Assembly (NCBI GenBank): GCA_958496175.1
Contig: OY292276.1
Location: 52,651,080 to 52,715,079, forward strand
Length of the DNA stretch: 64,000 nucleotides
Direction of reading: 5' to 3'
Source of the DNA: Sisyra terminalis
Lineage: Eukaryota > Arthropoda > Insecta > Neuroptera > Sisyridae
Shown here: piece by piece, positions 23,782 through 35,140 of the stretch
Layout: the number at the start of each line of letters is the position of its first letter
How positions within the stretch are numbered: the first letter of the stretch is position 1
Program-made: the position numbers and the translations under genes
Notes under the pieces: generated by a model
Databases searched by the model: none
Told to the model about the DNA's origin: nothing
Seen by the model: the letters and a program-made list of their open reading frames with translations, nothing else

Positions 23782-26700
23782 TTCGTTTAGATGTGTAATA
23801 AAAGTGCACGGTTTCTTGAATAAATTCAACTCGAAGAAGTTTCATGTGGAAGGAAGATAAATGACATTTTTCTACAAACTTACGTTATGGTTTTCATCTT
23901 TCATAAAAATTTATTAAGTCCATTTTTTTTTCTTTTACAGTAAAAGAACAGAATTTGATTAATAGTTATCGTACTGAATATTTAACGACGGAATAGTATT
24001 AGGCGCCTTCTTCCCACTTATACCGAGATTTATGACAAGTACGCCCCCCTGGATTTCCTAAAACAGATAATGCATTCCTTTCGGCAACAATTTCGACATA
24101 GTTATCCATATATTTTCTGGTTTGATATTAAAATAAGTAGCCAATTTGTATTTGATTTAATAAAATATATTCGCTTTCAATTTTGATTAACCTTCATAAT
24201 CACTATGTCAAAAATTGCTTTGAAACATTCCATTGGAAACTTTCTTCGATAAAATTGAATTTAATTCTAATTAGAGCGTTAAGTATCTTCATTAACACTT
24301 TCATAATTCCATGTCAGCGTCAAATGTTCGTCAATAAAATGTGCTGATATTTTCTGATAATAACCACCTACATAAGACGGAAATCCGTTTTGAATAATTG
24401 ATAATAATGAATTATGTGATGATATTAGTTGATATTTTTTCCAATCTTTCATAACCAAATATTAAATTTCTTGCTAACAATATCGCATAATTGGTTCAAA
24501 GAAAAAAAAAGTTAAATAATAAGAGCATTACCTACGGATTTTTTCAATTGGTTTCAGCAGAAAGGTTACGAATTCTTGAAATAAATGTAGGTCGTAAGTT
24601 TTACTCGAACAGTACAGGGAAAAACCACATTTGGAAAGTTGTCATTAAAATTGAGTTTTTCACGAGCATTGAAATGTGTCGTTATTTAATTTTAGGATAT
24701 TTTACTTCCTCCAACAATACAGAAAATGAGAGGAAAAGAAGTGAAGGCTAAACCACTTAGAAAATACCAAAAGAAAAAACGCGTTTACTCAAGTGTTTGA
24801 CATTTTTACCAACTTGCTACGTAATTAAATATTACCAGAATAAAAAAAAGCCTCGTTCTCGTTTAATTTAATTGTTAGAGATGGATGGAATATAATATAT
24901 TCTTTGTAATATAATGTAACCACATTTATATTAGATACTTGACTTCTATAAGGCGTTTTCTATGTATTTTTAAAAGCTTCAGTTCTATTTATGGAATCAT
25001 CTATTGATGAATGCAAAAAGTTATCTGCAATGAATAGTCCTTTGAATTTAAATTTCTATTACTTATACAAAGGGAAAATATAGGAAAAAATTGTTAATTC
25101 AAAGACTAGATAATAAAGATCGAAAAGGAATGAAAGATTGTGCTTTTAAGAATATTTTTACTGATTAAATCCGGATCTTTTAAGTTGATTTTTAGACCTT
25201 TATAAGCTTATATCTCTCTACTAAATGAAAAATTCAATATGGATATAGTTATTTTTGATACATATGCATAAAGTGAGGTTTTCTAGTATAGGATGAAATT
25301 GATGCACGAGCTGAAGGGACTGATCATACACAACGAGATCGAGTGCGCTGTGTACCCTGGGGTACGCGCACTCGATCTCGTTGTTTCATCCCTTTTCCAT
25401 GGTCTCGTGATCCGAGATATGCCCGAAAAACCCGAAAATTCATCCACACGTCAGTGAAAAAAGTCTTTGATCTTACTTGACTTTGTTCAAGATAGAAACA
25501 TTTGTTTTTGGGATCCACAGCATTGTCCTCCTAAGCCATATCTTGAAGACATCAATTCGCCGCTGAAACGTAGGAGAAGATAGGAAATGTCATAGGAAAT
25601 ATCAGCATATTAACCAATCTGAATTTAGTTGCATTTATTATGTTGCAATCTTTTCATAATTTGGAGTTTTGTACCGGCAAACCTAGAAAACTAAGCACTA
25701 GAAGATGCTACTCTTGGTAGTTAGTACTGCCTTTCTAAGGCTTTCTAAAATTTATTTCGAATATTAGTTATAAAATTGGTATTGGGATCAACTTCTTTTT
25801 AAAAAAATTATTCAGTTATTCCCTTAGGATCTTTTCAATGCTTTTATCAGCGTACAGTCTTCCATTAGTTTAAATAAAACCAGGTAATTTATTAATATAA
25901 GAGGGTGATATAAAAGCCTATACTGATACCATCAATATCGTGGAAAAATCATAATATTTTCCCATATTAAAACTCAATTTAAAAACTGACTTTTATCAGT
26001 TACTTTTGCAATGTGGTAGTATGTAATTTTCAAAGAAAATCTCTTGAATGCGATTTTTTATAATGAAAAACGCGGTAATTCATCTTGCAAATATCTCAAA
26101 GGAAATATTCGTAACAAGTACGAGAAAATGTATATACCTATATAAAGCTGTTCACCGTTAAATTAAAATATATGCCATAATGAAAATTTATCTTTTTAAA
26201 GGGAAAATTTCCATGTTTTATTCGATTCTTTGAAACTGAATGATTTATCGTGTATTTAGGTATTAAGGCCGTGGAGAAATTTTGGAATTGTGGTGATTTC
26301 ATAACCGCAAACCGTCGATTTTTCAAGTTATATAAATACATATTATGATTTGTTCTTGACGCCGTATACTTATATGCCAGCCAAGTTTCATTTACTTTAT
26401 ACTTTTTGTTTGATAAGAAAATTCCCGGTGGGATTTTATGTAAATACTAGTTGCCGAAGTAACGAATTTTCGAACGTTGTTTAAGCCTTAGGGAATTAAA
26501 AGAACATTCTGCTCGCCTTATTTTATATACAAACACGTATATAAATCTTCAGTATTGTTATTTATTGGTAAAATAAGCGATATGTTCACGGTTTTGTTTT
26601 AACTTGCTGAAGATACGGGTAGATTTTGTCAATGTTACTACCAGTTTAACACTGGTACTGCTGATTTTTTGAAATGTTTATTTCTTGCATTCAAGAGAAG

Positions 26701-26847
26701 AATTTTATTCAAAATTGCAAAGAATTTTTTGTAGTAAAATAAACCATGCACTATTGGTTAAATGGACAGCAATTTATGACATTAATAAAGCCATATTTTC
26801 CCATTTTTAATTACAAAGCAATGGGACAGCAATTTGGTTAAAACCTG
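23782..26847. other. intron sequence with one strong palindrome
   Basis: AT-rich intronic DNA. The only notable structure is the GC-rich palindrome at 25,330-25,384, listed separately. Short open frames have no recognised relatives. Confidence 0.45.
25330..25384. repeat. GC-rich near-perfect 55-bp palindrome
   Basis: A perfect 19-bp stem (25,330-25,348 with 25,366-25,384; core CGAGATCGAGTGCGC) is followed by a 3-base bulge and an inner 6-bp stem GTACCC/GGGTAC closing a 2-base loop. The sequence is far more GC-rich than its surroundings. No promoter or gene context is visible; the very small loop favours a DNA palindrome over a typical miRNA precursor. Confidence 0.85.
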
Positions 26848-27227
26848 CTGATTTCAACTGAGGAATGATAGTCTCATTTTTGAGGAAATTTGGCTCAAAA
26901 TTATTATGACATTTTTATTCTCAGTAATAGGACGTTTTATTCCAGAATATATCTTCGTTTATTGTAATTTATGGCTTAATGTTGAGGCTTAAAGTTTCAG
27001 GATTATTTTGAATCAAAAAAAGTTTCCATGGAAAATTCTGATTTCAACTGAGGAATGATAGTTTCATTTTTGAGGATATTTGGTTCAAAATTATTATGAC
27101 ATCTTTATTATCAGCAATAGGATGTTTTATTCCAAAATTTTTCTTCGTTTACTGTAATTTATGGCTTAAAGTTGAGACTTAAAGTTTCAGGATTATTTTG
27201 AATCAAAAAAAGTTTCCATAAAAAATT
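26848..27227. repeat. tandem duplication, 190-bp unit, two copies
   Basis: Copies begin at 26,848 and 27,038 with CTGATTTCAACTGAGGAATG and remain highly similar to the end (AAAAAAAGTTTCCATNNAAAATT). No coding potential. It is a simple local duplication in an intron. Confidence 0.9.
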
Positions 27228-27371
27228 AATTGATGACAACGAAACCGATTTTTAGAGAAGAAAATCTTTGGGTTATTTCCAACATTTAGGATCTTATGTT
27301 GAAAATCAGATGTTTCGGTGAACTTATCATGAATTGAGTTCTACATGAAATTAAGTTTCGTCCATCTAATA

Positions 27372-27892
27372 CAGCGGTCGGGGAACTTTTTTAACCATTA
27401 CCCCAAAATACTTTTGCGTAAGTCAATATTACCCCCCTCCCCCCGTTATGTAAAGAATACAATCAATGTAAATTTTAAATAAACATTACTTGGCTCAAGT
27501 ATACTTTAGTACACCCACAATCTAGCAATGTTGCATTTTCGACTTTGTTTTTAATTTAATTCGCGATATTTTTGTTTATTCAATTCTAATATGGTATAAT
27601 TTTCTCTTTTGTGGCTAAATTTTCATTATGGACCGATTTAATCGTGAATTAAATTAAAAACAAAGTCGAAAATGCAACATTGCCAGAATGTGGGTGTGCT
27701 AAAGTACACATGAGCCCATTACTTATTGAATTAATTTACCTTTACATATTTGTAGTAAAGGTTTTGGAAAAATTATATTGCTTCATGTTGGATAAAATAA
27801 CTTTAAAATTGTAATTTCAAAATTTTCCTGTTACACAAAAAAAAAAAAATTGAACCCATTTGGGATAATTTACCCAGGTTCCTCGACCGCTG
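27372..27892. mobile_element. hAT-like MITE with nested inverted-repeat element
   Basis: Terminal repeats CAGCGGTCGGGGAAC (left) and GTTCCTCGACCGCTG (right) are flanked by a perfect 8-bp duplication ATCTAATA (27,364-27,371 and 27,893-27,900). Another inverted-repeat element (about 27,499-27,710) lies inside. It is 521 bp, with no transposase. Confidence 0.9.
27499..27710. mobile_element. inverted-repeat MITE nested in the hAT-like element
   Basis: Arms of about 70 bp are nearly exact inverses. The left begins ACTTTAGTACACCCACA and continues through TGCATTTTCGACTTTG; the right is its reverse complement with a few changes. A related but degraded sequence appears to lie near 59,205-59,260. The target duplication is uncertain. 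Confidence 0.75.
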
Positions 27893-27900
27893 ATCTAATA

Positions 27901-28857
27901 TTAAAAAAGGCTAAAACTTCGAAAGCAAAAATGAGATAATTAATGGAATTTTAATTTTCTTCTGAATCCACAAAGCGGTTTAATTTTCAGATTCAAAAAT
28001 TTTTTTGGATTTTTGGATCATAACATTATTCTTTTTGTGTTTTTTCAACGCTGAAGATTGGTGAATATCAAGATAAGATATACAAGGGATGTTCCAATGA
28101 TTTTTCCATGCAGTGGAAAAGTTATTCTTAAAAAGAAGTTATTCTTGCTTTATTATTCATTCCGCATTATTTATTACCCTCCCTTACTTTTGATGATAGT
28201 ATAAGGATCGTGAATAAAAGATCTGTTAAATGCCTTGATATACCTGAAAACCCAAAAACCTCATTTTCTGGAGTTTTTGTCAAACTTCGTGTGATTTAAG
28301 TCCAAACAGAAAGCTGGGCAATTGTGGGGGTCACTTATTACAAATAGTGAGATCCATTGAACTTTCGGTATATGGTATATGAGGGCTCCAAAACTTCATT
28401 GAATGAATTTCTTATCAAACTTTGCCCTAATTGAGGCCAAAACTCATACTTGAATACGTACAATTACATATTTCAGTGGCTAATATTGTATTTAAGGTAA
28501 TGATTACAAGTATTTATTGTTTAATATAAATTTTTATTTCATAACTTCAACGCTAGATACTTTGAGAAGCTTGTTGGATTTCTTATATGGTAGTATAGGT
28601 TTCAAATTCTTCTTAAACGCGAAATTTAAGGATGTTTGAAGGTATGTCAAAATGCTACCAGAAAACTAACAATTTAGAAAAAAAAAAAATTTTGAAAATT
28701 TTAAGTGGTGCTCTAAGTCGTTAAAAAATTATTGCAATTTAAAAATACTATGATTTTACATATACCTAATCTTATGGAGATTCGGTAATCGAACAGACTA
28801 AATTTATTTTTATTAGCGAAAGAAATGCTACCAGGCATCTCAAACTTTCAAAATACA
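27901..28857. other. intron sequence
   Basis: AT-rich DNA with no recognised gene or repeat. Confidence 0.4.
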
Positions 28858-29070
28858 AAATATAATCTCACTAATCCGGCACTTCGATAGATCGGCACGT
28901 CCAATAATCCGGCACCCTCCACCCACGCCTCCTTGGCCCCTGAAATGCTTAATTTTATTCATTACCTATGACTTTTTCACTATAATCCAGTAATCCGAAC
29001 ATTCCAATAATCCGGCACCCACCGGTTTTTAATAGTGCCCGATTAGTGAGATTACACTGTATGTAGTTTA
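28858..29070. mobile_element. inverted-repeat MITE with AATCCGGCAC motifs
   Basis: The left side carries AATCTCACTAATCCGGCAC; the right ends GATTAGTGAGATTACACTGT. The word AATAATCCGGCACCC recurs internally. The CAGTGTAATCTCRCTAATC end resembles pogo/Tigger-type terminal repeats. The left terminus is degraded. Confidence 0.55.
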
Positions 29071-29666
29071 ATCATATTAAAATATTCTACTTTCATAACT
29101 TATGAGCATAAAATCAATAATATTTTGATTTGATCAGTTGAAATCAAGGCATATCCAGTCCCAAAAGTTAGTTATGATTTTCTAGATTTGATATTTTTTC
29201 TAATTTGGTAAAATAAACTATGTACAGTTTTTTAAGTATAGATCTATTTATTCGCCTCATGATTATATTTATCCATAACATCCCTAAAAAAAATAATCAA
29301 CTTTGTAAGCCGATGCCCCCTCCAGGAACTTAAAGGCCTTCATATTCGAAATCAATATATATTTTGAACTCCTTTAAATTTTGTCCGAAATTATTCTAGG
29401 AGATGAAGTTATTGGGTCCTCCGGTATACTTCTAGAAACCCAATTCGTGATTGGTGAAAACCCCAAAAAATCAACCATTATTGCAAATTTCTCAGCAGAA
29501 AATTAAGATTTTTTTCATTACCTCCTCCTTATGCATTCAATAAATGCATTTCTTCGTTCCATTAAAGTAAAAACGCGTTTTTATGTAATTAAAAATTTCC
29601 ATCCCTTTCAAAGTTGAATATTAGATTGATACGGCTAATAGTAAATACCTACATGCATTAGTAGGG
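29071..29666. other. intron sequence
   Basis: No recognised feature. Confidence 0.4.
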
Positions 29667-29668
29667 TA

Positions 29669-30624
29669 GGGTGCGGTTTAAAGGTCCAATTTTTCTATTC
29701 CGTATTATATTGTGAAAACCAACCCTATTAATTTGAAAAGTATATTGCTAACCAATCAAACAAATATCTGGCCATGTTTAATTTAATTTTTAATGGAATA
29801 ATCCATATAGAAGTGTGTCATTTTACATTTTTTCTAGACCTTGTTGTCTGTCTCTTTTTGCCCCTTAGTAGGGGCAAAAAGGGACGGCTAAGGGGCAAAA
29901 AGGTCCTGTATTTATTTCAAGTATCTGACAGGTGTTATGAATTAATGACAGTATTTGAATCAATGAAATATTTCTGGATTTTCATTTGGAAAATTTTATT
30001 ACAGTCATTTCAAACATAACATAAAACTCTTTTTTCTTTATAATAATATTGACATTAATTGTAACGTAAGTAATATTTTTTTATACCTTTATCTTAACTT
30101 AATCAAATTCATTGTTTCCTGAATTATAATTATAACAAACGAAGTAAATGAACCCTCGGTTAGAAATACAGTTTTCATGGGTCCATTGCTTGCAAAGATT
30201 GCGTTAAATCCAATTTTCACGTGGCTGGGTAAGGAAAAGGTCCACGTGGACCTTTTTACCCCAGTTACGTTTAAGTGTTTTTACTAGATTATAACTAGTT
30301 TACTGTTTAAATTAGCTAAAAACTAATAATAAATCCTGAAATACCACTAAATCTCATATACTATTAAATTATGTTTTAGTCTAGTCAAAGCAATATTACT
30401 TCTGGAAACCGAAAAGAATAATAATTAAAAAATTTACTTTCGTAAAAATATCGAGGTCCCGTCGTAAATCTCTTATCTGTGAAGTATCTTAACTGCCATG
30501 GTGGCCTGGAAATACTTCTTACACTTCCTCATCCCTACTATTATAATTAAATAGAGCAATATGCCACTAGTATTTTAGATCCTCATGGTGGACCTTTATA
30601 CCCGCGGACCTTTAAACCCCACTC
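29669..30624. mobile_element. TA-flanked MITE (GGGTGCGG ends), uninterrupted copy
   Basis: Homologue of 5112-7205 without the Helitron. The ends GGGTGCGGTTTAAAGGTCC and, inverted, AGTGGGGTTTAAAGGTCC are bordered by TA (29,667-29,668; 30,625-30,626). It contains a perfect 22-bp palindrome centred on CCACGTGG at 30,235-30,256 and a GCCCC/GGGGC hairpin near 29,862-29,880. At about 29,939-29,947 it preserves the empty target site of the Helitron in the other copy. It has no transposase. Confidence 0.8.
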
Positions 30625-30629
30625 TACTA

Positions 30630-32908
30630 CTATAATAAATTTGATCTTTTCAGCAAAACTTAGATTTGCTTTTTTAAGCTTCTTTCATGAATTTTCGTCC
30701 ATATTTGTGCTTTATTGCACAGTTTATAAATGAATTGCTTGAATCCATATTCCTTCTACTCCTTACAATAGTTGGCTTATAGCAAGGAATGTAAACGAAA
30801 GTTCAAATGGAAATATATTTTTTTGGTAGTGGAAAAAAGCGATAATTAGAGTGAAAAAAATGCAACAATTTTGCAAGAATCAACACCGTAATTCCCATAA
30901 TTCAAAGCTGCATCCGTATAAAAATGCTCATTAAATTCTCTATGTACTAATAGTATGAACAAATTTTTTCTTGTTATCTCCAAGACCTTTAAAACTAATT
31001 AGGTGCACATACAAAAATTCTGCATTAAAATTAATTAATCATTATTAAATAAATGACATACTACATACATGATAATTCATCTATCTTAATTTTCGTTCCA
31101 ATTAAATGACTCATTAATTATTAATGAGAATTGGTACAGTTTTCAGTCTCTCCATATTTCTATCAGCTCCCAAAAACTTAACATTGCGTTGGCATAAAGA
31201 TAATTTTATTCCGAGTCGATGAATTGTTGAATTTTTGTTAAATGTTATCGACTTTCTAAAAAAAAAATTATATATATATATGAAGAAACCACTTGTGTGT
31301 ACTACCTATTTAATTAGTGGAAATGAATTATAATTTTTAAAACGCGATATTTAATAAATTATCGGAATTGAGATTTACGCGTAAGAATGCAATCACATTT
31401 CGCAATGGACGTCAAAATAAATTTCCAATGTGATCTTTTGAACTCAACCGTGTTATATGTAGTATGTGATTTCTCGACTTTCGAAGAGCTTAAGATTTTA
31501 ATTGAGCAAATCAGACACAGGTGGATATTTATCTAGAAAATATTTTTCGATCAAGTTTTAGTATTGGTGCATATTTATTATGCATTACAAATGAAACCTT
31601 GACAAGTCTAACTATGCATTTATTTCATTAATTATGTGTCTCTTAACTATATTTACAATTATCTCGGATAATTTCATTGATTTCTAATTATCTTTGATGA
31701 TTTCGTTGTATAATTGAAGTGGATACCGGTTTTATTCAATGATAAACGACTTCATCATTATTTAAAATATTAGATGATACCAGCGACTTTGCCTTCATTA
31801 TCTATACATATAAATAAATTTGGAGTGTCTATTTGTAATATTGAAATAACCGCTTTTTACTACATGCATATATGAGTATTAGGGTGATTTTTTTTTGACT
31901 TTTTTTGGTCCCATCGTGAAATTTTGTTGGAAATACCAAAAAAACAAATTCCCTGTAAGTTTGAGCCCTTAATATTAATTTTAAGTCCTCGACCAAGACG
32001 TGTAAAGATTTCCCATTGAAAATACACGGAAACTCTGATTTTTTATTTTTAAATTTCTTTATCTCAGCGGCATTTCATGGGATCGCGTTTACCGAAGATG
32101 GTTTTTTCTCAGAATTAAACGCTCTACAAAAGTGTCCATTGCGACAAAGGCGTAACTCACACCGGTGAGGTAGTACGGGCCACTGAACCTGATTTTTCCA
32201 TAAAATTCGCATTTTTTTTTACATTTATCTCGTAAATAACAAGAGCTACGGAAAAATTATAAATAAAAAACTTGTAGAGAATTTGATTTCCTACAAAAAA
32301 GTTCCTGTAGACCAAATCGCTAAGATCAATATTAAACGAGATATTAACTGATTTAATATTTTTTTATGTATAGATCTTGATTAATTTATGGATTATTAGG
32401 TTCACGGTAGGTATACCTACTGTAGGTATACGCAATAGACATACTCTTTTAGATATTTATAAATATTTTTTGAAAATTAATTGATCATTACATACAAATT
32501 TTTTATTCTAAGCAATAGTTTATTAAATGTGTCTTTTTAAAGTCGACAAAATAGTGTTTTCAGGTATAATTATGTTTTTCGTAAAAGAAATAAGAAAAAT
32601 AAATATTTCAAATACCACTACAAATAGCAAATCTAAAAAGAAAATATAATCTACACCTATGTTACGCAGACGAAGTTGCGGGGATCAGCTGGTATACTAA
32701 TAAATGTAGACAAAATTTTTGGATTCAATCATCCGCCTATTGTAAAAGATATTTGCTCGGAAATTAGAACAAAATTTTAAATGGATCACCAGTCCAGACT
32801 AACATTTTAGTGTAAATTATCAATTTGTACCAATATTTGGTTGAATGAAATTCTAAATTTAAACGGATTTGTTTTCATTGTGGGTGATGTAATTTATTTT
32901 AATTACAG
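30630..32908. other. intron sequence with a dispersed repeat
   Basis: Mostly featureless AT-rich DNA. A short AT dinucleotide run lies at about 31,268-31,280. From about 31,880 to 32,060 the sequence resembles 63,780-63,960 (shared TTAATATTAATNTTAAG and nearby blocks), suggesting two diverged copies of an unidentified repeat. The acceptor AATTACAG ends at 32,908. Confidence 0.45.
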
Positions 32909-33037
32909 ATCGATTATGCAGATACAGAACCCAGTCGAACGTTACGGACACCATTAAGCTCACAAGCTCATCTAATGGATCACTCACATCAGCATCAACA
33001 TCGACCAATCAATCTCATGTTTGAAGACTCTCCCGTT
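32909..33037 (+). CDS. Gef26: PDZ-GEF exon: linker after first cNMP domain
   Basis: 43 codons, phase 0 at both ends (acceptor TTACAG|ATC, donor GTT|GTAAGT). It begins IDYADTEPSR, continuing the conserved EPSEMIV-VDY junction of the family. It then becomes a His/Gln-rich linker (MDHSHQHQHRP). It is separated from its neighbours by introns of 13.8 and 8.0 kb. Low-complexity linkers differ among insects, so the exon is placed mainly by the conserved start and the splice sites. Confidence 0.85.
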
Positions 33038-33540
33038 GTAAGTAAATCTTGTTATTCCATACTCATTAAATCTATGAAAGGATTAAATATTCTACAAAAC
33101 GTTAAAAATACGCACACAACTTCTCATTTAAATTAATGAACCACACGAGTTGTATAATGATTTCTAGAATTTCTCGAAATTCAAATTATCGAAAAGCTTT
33201 TTTTTCTGCGGTATTTTCGTAGTAAAGGTGAAGGTTACCAGTGGTAGCACTTAAACGTTTATATATGTGTGATGTGAAGTAATCTTAATAACCGTAGGTG
33301 TTTGAGACTTAATTAAAGAAAGAAAAAATAGGTAATATGGGTTATCGCTTTTATTATCTTAAACGAATCTCTAAATGATTGTAATTTGAGTTTAAATTGA
33401 GTTGAAAGACCGGAAAAATGAAGGTTATTTGTGTGTGATTAACTTTATTGTATCAAGAAGAAATCATGTTTTTTGGAAATTTATTAAGTTAATTAAAATA
33501 TCTTCAATTTTTGTGCGGTAAAACAATTTTTGGTTTTTTT

Positions 33541-34410
33541 AAGAGTTGGATTCGAGGAGTTTAGCCAATGGTGTGGGAAATGTATTTGTTATTTTCCATA
33601 TTAGTCCATTGTGGCAGTATTCAAAATTTTTGGAATTATTGGTTCACATTAGAGCTGTTAAAAGTACTTCTGGAAACTATCTAGATCAGTGGTTTTTTTA
33701 CCTTATTGGAGGCACTGACTCCCACCAGTTTCATATGGACATTCATCGAATGTTTTTTGGGAAAATAAAATATAATTTTTTCAAGTCCAAAAAATATATT
33801 TATACAAATAGTAGGTGCGCAATATGAAGAAAAAGACATTTAAACTTAATATTCGCCGAACCTGTAAGACTGATTCATTGAACCCCGGTTAAGAACCACC
33901 GACTGAGCTACTAGATTAGTTACCTTTTTAAAAAGCATCCGAAGTTACTTTAGGTATCTAGAAATTTATGAAGTTAATAAAAATATATTCAAATTTTGTG
34001 TGAGAAATGTATTTGTTATTTTCTGTATTAGTCCATTGTGGCAGTATTCAAATTTTTAAGGAACTATTGGATCATATCAGAGCTGTCAAAGATACTTTTG
34101 GAAACTATCTAGATCAGTGGTTCTTAACATTATTGGAGGCACTGGTCCCCACCAGTTTCATATGGGCATTAATTAAACCCTTCTTGGGAAAATTAAATAT
34201 ATTTTTTTCAAGTCAAAACATATATTTATTCAAATAGTAGGTACACAAAATAAAAAAAAAAACAAAGATTAAAACTTAAGATTCACCGAACCTGCAAGAC
34301 TGACTCACCGAACCCTTGGGGTTTGATTGCACCCCGGTTAAGAACTAATCTAGATACTAGATAAGTTACTTTTTTAAAAAGCATCCGAAGTTATTTAGGG
34401 TATCTAGATA
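33541..34410. repeat. tandem duplication (~430 bp) containing hAT-like MITEs
   Basis: Two related segments, with equivalent points at 33,571 and 33,998 (GAAATGTATTTGTTATTTTC). Each includes an inserted element starting CAGTGGTT just after ATCTAGAT, so the segment duplicated after the insertion. The copies have diverged moderately. Confidence 0.8.
34115..34347. mobile_element. hAT-like MITE with 8-bp duplication
   Basis: It begins CAGTGGTTCTTAAC and ends with the inverse GGTTAAGAACTA. The flanking direct repeats are ATCTAGAT at 34,107-34,114 and 34,348-34,355. It is 233 bp and non-coding. The sister copy in the first half of the duplication starts at 33,687 and ends near 33,905 (GGTTAAGAACCACCGACTG). 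Confidence 0.85.
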
Positions 34411-35140
34411 CTCTTTAAAAATAGGAGCTCAGGTACATATCTTAAGTAACTTATTAAGATACTTTTTAGTTACTTTGTATACTATGTATGTACTATGTTT
34501 TGTAACGTATTAGGCAAAGTTATTTAGTAATCCGGTAATGTATTTCTAATCTATTATATTTTACTTTAGGAAAAAAGAAAATATGTATGCCTAAGCCCCT
34601 GTAAACACATTACACTTTAAAAAAAACGATAGAATATCTATTGAAAGGGGCACTTTTGGATCATATAGAATAAAATAAAATAAAATAGTTAAAATTTGTC
34701 AAACCAATAAAATTTCCAAGTAAACTATGTTTTGTACATCAAAAAAGTTAGGTACCTAATTTTATTAGTTACTGTAGAATTATTTAAACCAAAAAGTGAA
34801 CTTTTAACATCTTTGTTCCCTCTTTTATCTATGCATGCCGCCTTTTAATCAACAGATGGTTAATAAAAGCTCCAAAATTAACTGATATGTTAGCCCAAAC
34901 TCCGTTATTGTTTTTAACACATAACTGAGCTTCTATATGCCTCTCTTCTCTACCTAAAAGGAACTTTTCTAGTGGTAACTTAGATACTTTTCGGTATCTA
35001 AGATACATTTTGGTATCTTACATATTTTTTTAAGTTACAAGATACAGTTTCTTTTAAAAAGTATCTAAAATATTAGATACTTTTTGTAAAGAAGTAATGG
35101 AACTAACATACAGTATTTTAGGTATTTTAAAGTATCTAAT
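34411..35140. repeat. GTATCTA-rich segment, possible hAT terminal remnant
   Basis: The words GTATCTA, AGATACTTT and their complements recur many times (for example around 34,395-34,420, 34,975-35,130). Such subterminal repeats occur at hAT transposon ends. No transposase and no terminal repeats could be assigned. Confidence 0.35.

Noticed and set aside
34395..35130. CRISPR-like array of GTATCTA repeats
   Set aside because: The repeated words are 7-9 bases, irregularly spaced and in both orientations, in eukaryotic DNA; transposon subterminal repeats are a better explanation.
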